Shown piece after piece: positions 5,701 through 9,152 of a stretch of DNA of 9,152 nt; within the stretch, counting starts at the first letter, position 1; each line of letters opens with the position of its first letter. The position numbers were made by a program, and so were the translations under genes. Origin of the DNA: XYB2-FULL-45-11 sp964355525 (GTDB lineage Bacteria > Patescibacteriota > Patescibacteriia > UBA9934 > GWF2-40-263); the NCBI GenBank assembly GCA_964355525.1, contig CAYHDY010000044.1:1-9152 (forward strand), given 5' to 3'. The notes beneath the pieces were generated by a model. That model was given only the letters and a program-made list of their open reading frames with translations, made no database searches and was not told the DNA's origin.

Positions 5701-8700
5701 GTGTGGCAAAAAAAATTAGCAATCATCTCGAACATTGTCCTAAGTGCGGTCATCATGACGGCGCTTGTGGCGGCTGTTCGAGTACAGGCAGCGACGGTGA
5801 CAATTGCAAATGACACCGTTTCGACATTGCAAACGTCACAAGCAGCCAATCATACGGTGCTCTTTACAACTTCATCAGGTGTTATTGAAGGATCAACTGT
5901 GACGGTTCGATTTGATTCCGCGTTTACAACATCCGCTCTTACAGAAAATGATGTTGATATTGCCGATGATGGTGTGGAACTCACAACAGCCTCGGATTGT
6001 TCTGGTGCAGAACAAGCATCTGTTTCGATTGCGTCGAACATTGTTACCGTTACGATTTGTGCAGGAGATGGTGGTGCCATTGTTTCAGGCAGTGTCGTTC
6101 GAATAAAAATCGGAACGAATGCGATATCCTCCGGAGTCGGAACAAATCAAATAACAAATCCAACTTCAGTCGGAACGTATTTTGTCTCAATCGCCGGATC
6201 ATTTGGTGATTCAGGATCTATCGCATTGCCGATTCGTTCAAGTGCAGATGGAATTGGCGTTACGGCAATTATTCCAGACGGCGGAGGTGGTGGAGGCGGT
6301 ATTCCACCGGGACAAGAGGGACAAGTTGATACAACAGCACCATTATTGAGTGCGATTGTTGTTTCAAATATCTCAAAAATAGGAGTAACAGTCAGTTGGA
6401 CGACAAATGAAGCTTCAAATACGAAAGTTCTTTACGGACTCACTTCTGATTTTGAATTGGGAATGGCCTTTGATGCAACACTTGTAACAAGTCACTCGAT
6501 TGATTTGTCATCATTGTCCGAAGGAAAAACGTATTACTTTCAAGTGAAGTCTGCAGATCTTTCGAACAACATCGCCACGTCTTCAACAAGCACATTCGCA
6601 ACACTCGATCAGACGCCGCCGATCATCTCATCTATTTTGGTTGACGCCATCACGAAAACATCCGCGATCATTCATTGGACAACGAATGAATTGGGAACAA
6701 GTTTTCTTGATTATGGATTGACGACTGGATATGGATCGACAAAAAGCGATGCAAGTTTGGTGACAATGCATTCTTTTTCTGTCACGGGACTTTTAAGCGG
6801 AATCACGTATCATTTTCGTGCGAAGTCTTTGGATTCTTCCTCGAATGTTGGTGTTTCATCGGACGAAACGTTTCAAACACTCGCGGATCTTCCACCAGGA
6901 AATGTTTCCGGATTGAAAGCAACTTCCGGAGATAAAACAGTGATGCTTGAATGGGTAAATCCAACAGACAACGATTTTTCAGGCGATAAAATTCTTCGTT
7001 GCTTGAATGCTTATCCTGCGGGACCAAATGACGCGGCTTGCACGGTGATTGCGGAAAATACGCAAGCGGTATTTTTGAATCAAGACAGTTTAACAAACGG
7101 AACAACTTATTATTACGGTGTTTTTGCAAAAGATTTGGCTGGGCAATTCGCTTCTGGCGCCCTTGTCTTGGGTAAACCAAGTGCTCCAGAAATAGAGGTG
7201 CCCCCACCAGTAGAGGAGAACAATCCACCCGCTCCAGTCCCTGTACCCGGCCCCACGCTGGGACAAACAGTGCCTGTTCCGGGAACGACAGAGACACCAA
7301 CACCAACACCAACACCAGCAGCAGGGGGCTTGGCGGTTCCATGCGGCGACGGTTTATGTTCTGTGTCCGAGTCTGCGTTCACCTGTCCGTCTGATTGCAA
7401 ACAAGTGCAACCACCGTCGCTGGGCACGACGGGAAAAGCATTTTCGTTTTCAGACGTGACATTCAAGGTTGGGAATGGAGCTCTTACGCTCCCGCGCACC
7501 AATGAGATTATCGAGGTGTTGCCGAATGCCGAACTTATGGTTCGCGTTCCTGCTTCAGCTCTCGGAACAGGTGTTGATCATGTCACACTCATGATCGGAC
7601 CTGAGACATACATCATGCGTTCGGTGACGGCAAACAGTTTGTCTTCACTTCAATCGGGCTTGTCGGCACGCGTTGCCGCAGTCGGATCGGACGTGAGCGT
7701 TCTTTTCTACGAAGCAGACGTTTCCGCTCCAAGCAAAACGTCCCTGCACCCGGTCACCATCTTTGTCGATTACAAAGATGGAAAGACCACAAATGTTTCT
7801 TCGTTTCTTCGTGTTATCGCTCCGGGTTACACGCATGAAATCATCGATGGAGAAGAAGCAATTATGAGTGGTGTGCAAGTGACGCTGTATTCCGTCAGTG
7901 GATCAATATCGACCGTATGGGATGGGTCACCCTTTGGTCAATTCAATCCAACGACAAATACCTCGGACGGAAATGTTGCGTGGTACGTTCCAAATGGACA
8001 GTATCGTGTTCATGCGGAAAAAGATGGGTATGTGCCTTTGGATACATCCGTATTCACGGTCGCGAATTCCATTGCAACACCACGCATGGTTTTGATCGCT
8101 ATTCCAAAAAAACCGATCGTGCCAACGGAACCAGCGAATACGTCTGGTCTTCCACAGCCGGCACAAAGTGTAATTCAGAACATCAATCAGACAGCAAAGG
8201 CGATCGCGGCGATACCGGCGGTCAAAGCAGTGCAGCAAAGTATCGAGACGGTCAGACAAATTCCAGGTGTTCAAACAGCCGCACAAGTTTCTCTTCCCGC
8301 ACTTGCTGTGTCGGCGGGTGCAAGTGTGGTTGTCATGTCGGTTGCGTTCGATTTCCTTCCTTTCGTTCAATATCTTTTTACGGCGCCTCTTCTCTTTTTT
8401 GGGCGCAAGAAACGAAAAGGATTTGGAGTGATCTATAACGCGATTACAAAGGAACCGATTGGTCTTGCGATTATTCGCTTGTATCAATTGGTAAACGAAC
8501 AGGATCAAAAAGGAAAACTGGTGAAAAGTCGTGTCACAGACAAGGGTGGACGATTCTTCTTTCTAGTCCAACCGGGACTGTATCGTCTGGCGATCATGAA
8601 AAACGGTTTTCAATTCCCTTCTGAATTGATGAAGTCAAAAAAAGAGGACGTACAATACATCGATCTGTACCACGGAGAACTTGTGAAGGTAACGGAAGCG

Positions 8701-9152
8701 GGAGCTATGCTCACACCGAACATTCCTATCGATCCTTCTTCCGCTGATCAATACCATGAACCCAAACAGATTCTTTTTCGCAAGCGTTTACAATTCATTC
8801 AGCACCTCGTTGCCTTTTTAGGCACAGTGGCTTCCCTTGTTTTTGCAATCATCCGACCGAGCGTGCTTGCGGCCGCGATGGTTCTTCTACAACTTGCTAT
8901 CTATTTTGCTGTTAATCGACTTGCCAAACCGCGAAAACCGAAAAGTTGGGGAATTGTGTACGACGAAAAGACCGGACGCCCGGTTGCAAACGTGGTCGCC
9001 CGAATCTTCGAGCCAAAATATAACAAGCTTCTTGAGACGCAGGTCACAGACAGTAAAGGACGATATTCCTTCCTTCTCGGACCCGCCGAATATTTCGCCG
9101 TGTTTGAAAAGGAAGGATATCGCTCCACGCAGGTCAATCCGATCGATTATTC
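5701..9152 (+). CDS. Giant multidomain surface/membrane protein, FN3 and carboxypeptidase-regulatory-like domains (3' partial)
   Basis: The frame is open from GTG 5701 through the window end: 1150 complete codons and no stop. GTG is chosen because it lies 10 nt after the previous stop and gives a full signal peptide (residues 1-30, ending VRVQA/ATV); ATG 5755 would remove its basic start. Domains in order: N-terminal beta domain 31-190; Gly run 194-200; FN3 at 205-302, 303-395 and 397-490, the first two sharing WTTNE; Pro/Thr linker 494-545; cysteine motif 548-566 (CGDGLC...CPSDC); beta domain 580-705; carboxypeptidase-regulatory-like domain about 715-800; membrane segment(s) 866-900 followed by GRKKRK; second regulatory-like domain 907-980; two membrane helices about 1034-1072; third regulatory-like domain 1083-1150+. 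All eight cysteines precede the first membrane segment, supporting an outside ectodomain and inside C-terminal domains. It is probably an adhesin or structural surface complex component; no enzyme motif is seen. Confidence 0.85.
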   Translation, partial: MWQKKLAIISNIVLSAVIMTALVAAVRVQAATVTIANDTVSTLQTSQAANHTVLFTTSSGVIEGSTVTVRFDSAFTTSALTENDVDIADDGVELTTASDCSGAEQASVSIASNIVTVTICAGDGGAIVSGSVVRIKIGTNAISSGVGTNQITNPTSVGTYFVSIAGSFGDSGSIALPIRSSADGIGVTAIIPDGGGGGGGIPPGQEGQVDTTAPLLSAIVVSNISKIGVTVSWTTNEASNTKVLYGLTSDFELGMAFDATLVTSHSIDLSSLSEGKTYYFQVKSADLSNNIATSSTSTFATLDQTPPIISSILVDAITKTSAIIHWTTNELGTSFLDYGLTTGYGSTKSDASLVTMHSFSVTGLLSGITYHFRAKSLDSSSNVGVSSDETFQTLADLPPGNVSGLKATSGDKTVMLEWVNPTDNDFSGDKILRCLNAYPAGPNDAACTVIAENTQAVFLNQDSLTNGTTYYYGVFAKDLAGQFASGALVLGKPSAPEIEVPPPVEENNPPAPVPVPGPTLGQTVPVPGTTETPTPTPTPAAGGLAVPCGDGLCSVSESAFTCPSDCKQVQPPSLGTTGKAFSFSDVTFKVGNGALTLPRTNEIIEVLPNAELMVRVPASALGTGVDHVTLMIGPETYIMRSVTANSLSSLQSGLSARVAAVGSDVSVLFYEADVSAPSKTSLHPVTIFVDYKDGKTTNVSSFLRVIAPGYTHEIIDGEEAIMSGVQVTLYSVSGSISTVWDGSPFGQFNPTTNTSDGNVAWYVPNGQYRVHAEKDGYVPLDTSVFTVANSIATPRMVLIAIPKKPIVPTEPANTSGLPQPAQSVIQNINQTAKAIAAIPAVKAVQQSIETVRQIPGVQTAAQVSLPALAVSAGASVVVMSVAFDFLPFVQYLFTAPLLFFGRKKRKGFGVIYNAITKEPIGLAIIRLYQLVNEQDQKGKLVKSRVTDKGGRFFFLVQPGLYRLAIMKNGFQFPSELMKSKKEDVQYIDLYHGELVKVTEAGAMLTPNIPIDPSSADQYHEPKQILFRKRLQFIQHLVAFLGTVASLVFAIIRPSVLAAAMVLLQLAIYFAVNRLAKPRKPKSWGIVYDEKTGRPVANVVARIFEPKYNKLLETQVTDSKGRYSFLLGPAEYFAVFEKEGYRSTQVNPIDY
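6283..6300 (+). repeat. Glycine-run coding tract
   Basis: Six consecutive GGN codons (GGAGGTGGTGGAGGCGGT) follow an earlier GGC and encode part of a seven-residue glycine run at residues 194-200. It separates the N-terminal beta domain from the first fibronectin domain of the giant surface protein and is best read as a flexible hinge. Codons vary, so slippage should be rare. Confidence 0.7.
7294..7317 (+). repeat. In-frame ACACCA hexanucleotide repeat
   Basis: Four perfect tandem copies of ACACCA encode Thr-Pro repeats inside the Pro-rich linker (residues about 532-539) of the giant surface protein. The period is six bases, so gain or loss of a unit would change stalk length by two residues without a frameshift. 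The surrounding linker (residues 494-545) is also rich in Pro, Val and Glu. Confidence 0.85.

Noticed and set aside
6803..7502. Minus-strand frames of 179 and 129 residues
   Set aside because: They are shadows of the giant surface protein; one is Gly/Val/Thr-rich because it reads the Pro/Thr linker in reverse.
7917..8508. Overlapping open frames of 173 (+) and 193 (-) residues
   Set aside because: Both are rich in Cys, Arg and Trp with no recognisable motif and lie entirely inside the continuous 5701 frame, which shows ordered domains throughout.
5701..9152. Frameshifted or broken gene
   Set aside because: The frame is open without a stop for 1150 codons and domain patterns are continuous, so it is only cut by the window edge.
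1306..9152. Alternative genetic code with UGA as glycine
   Set aside because: UGA ends rmuC at the normal family length and no gene contains an in-frame TGA.

Overview
The window most resembles a chromosome fragment of a Patescibacteria (CPR)-type bacterium. This is inference: the gene families point that way (a TrmB-like regulator, a long fibronectin/carboxypeptidase-regulatory surface protein with a CGDGxC cysteine motif, and a DUF916-like membrane protein), but no 16S rRNA or other phylogenetic marker is present apart from the short rpsT. All genes read in genetic code 11. rmuC ends in TGA, and the 1150-codon terminal ORF contains no in-frame TGA, so the UGA=Gly code of some CPR lineages does not apply. 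None of the seven protein starts has a convincing Shine-Dalgarno sequence. Both tRNA genes encode their CCA ends.

Left part (1-2555). A TrmB-like transcription regulator (+) is followed by a perfect 32-bp palindrome and then a strong, probably bidirectional terminator. The terminator is shared with the convergent rpsT (ribosomal protein S20, -). Upstream of rpsT on the same strand is rmuC (-). rpsT has its own promoter, whose -35 box overlaps the rmuC stop codon.

Middle part (2556-3847). tRNA-Arg(CCU) is directly abutted by a 126-nt imperfect palindrome that begins on the last A of the tRNA. A HAD-family phosphatase/mutase gene follows, with tRNA-Ala(CGC) only 6 nt after it and a clean hairpin terminator. 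About 290 nt of AT-rich intergenic DNA follows. It contains one perfect DnaA-box-like 9-mer and, at its end, a near-consensus sigma70-type promoter.

Right part (3848-9152, continuing past the edge). Three same-strand genes are packed with 1-nt and 10-nt gaps: a secreted beta-rich protein; a secreted, C-terminally membrane-anchored Ig-like protein resembling DUF916/WxL-interacting proteins; and a very large multidomain membrane protein cut off by the window end. The last has a signal peptide, an N-terminal beta domain, three FN3 domains, a Pro/Thr linker, a four-cysteine motif, a carboxypeptidase-regulatory-like domain, membrane segments, and two more such domains predicted on the cytoplasmic side. 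These three probably form one transcription unit building a cell-surface complex. The parallel with the WxL/DUF916 surface loci of Firmicutes is the most interesting hypothesis here.
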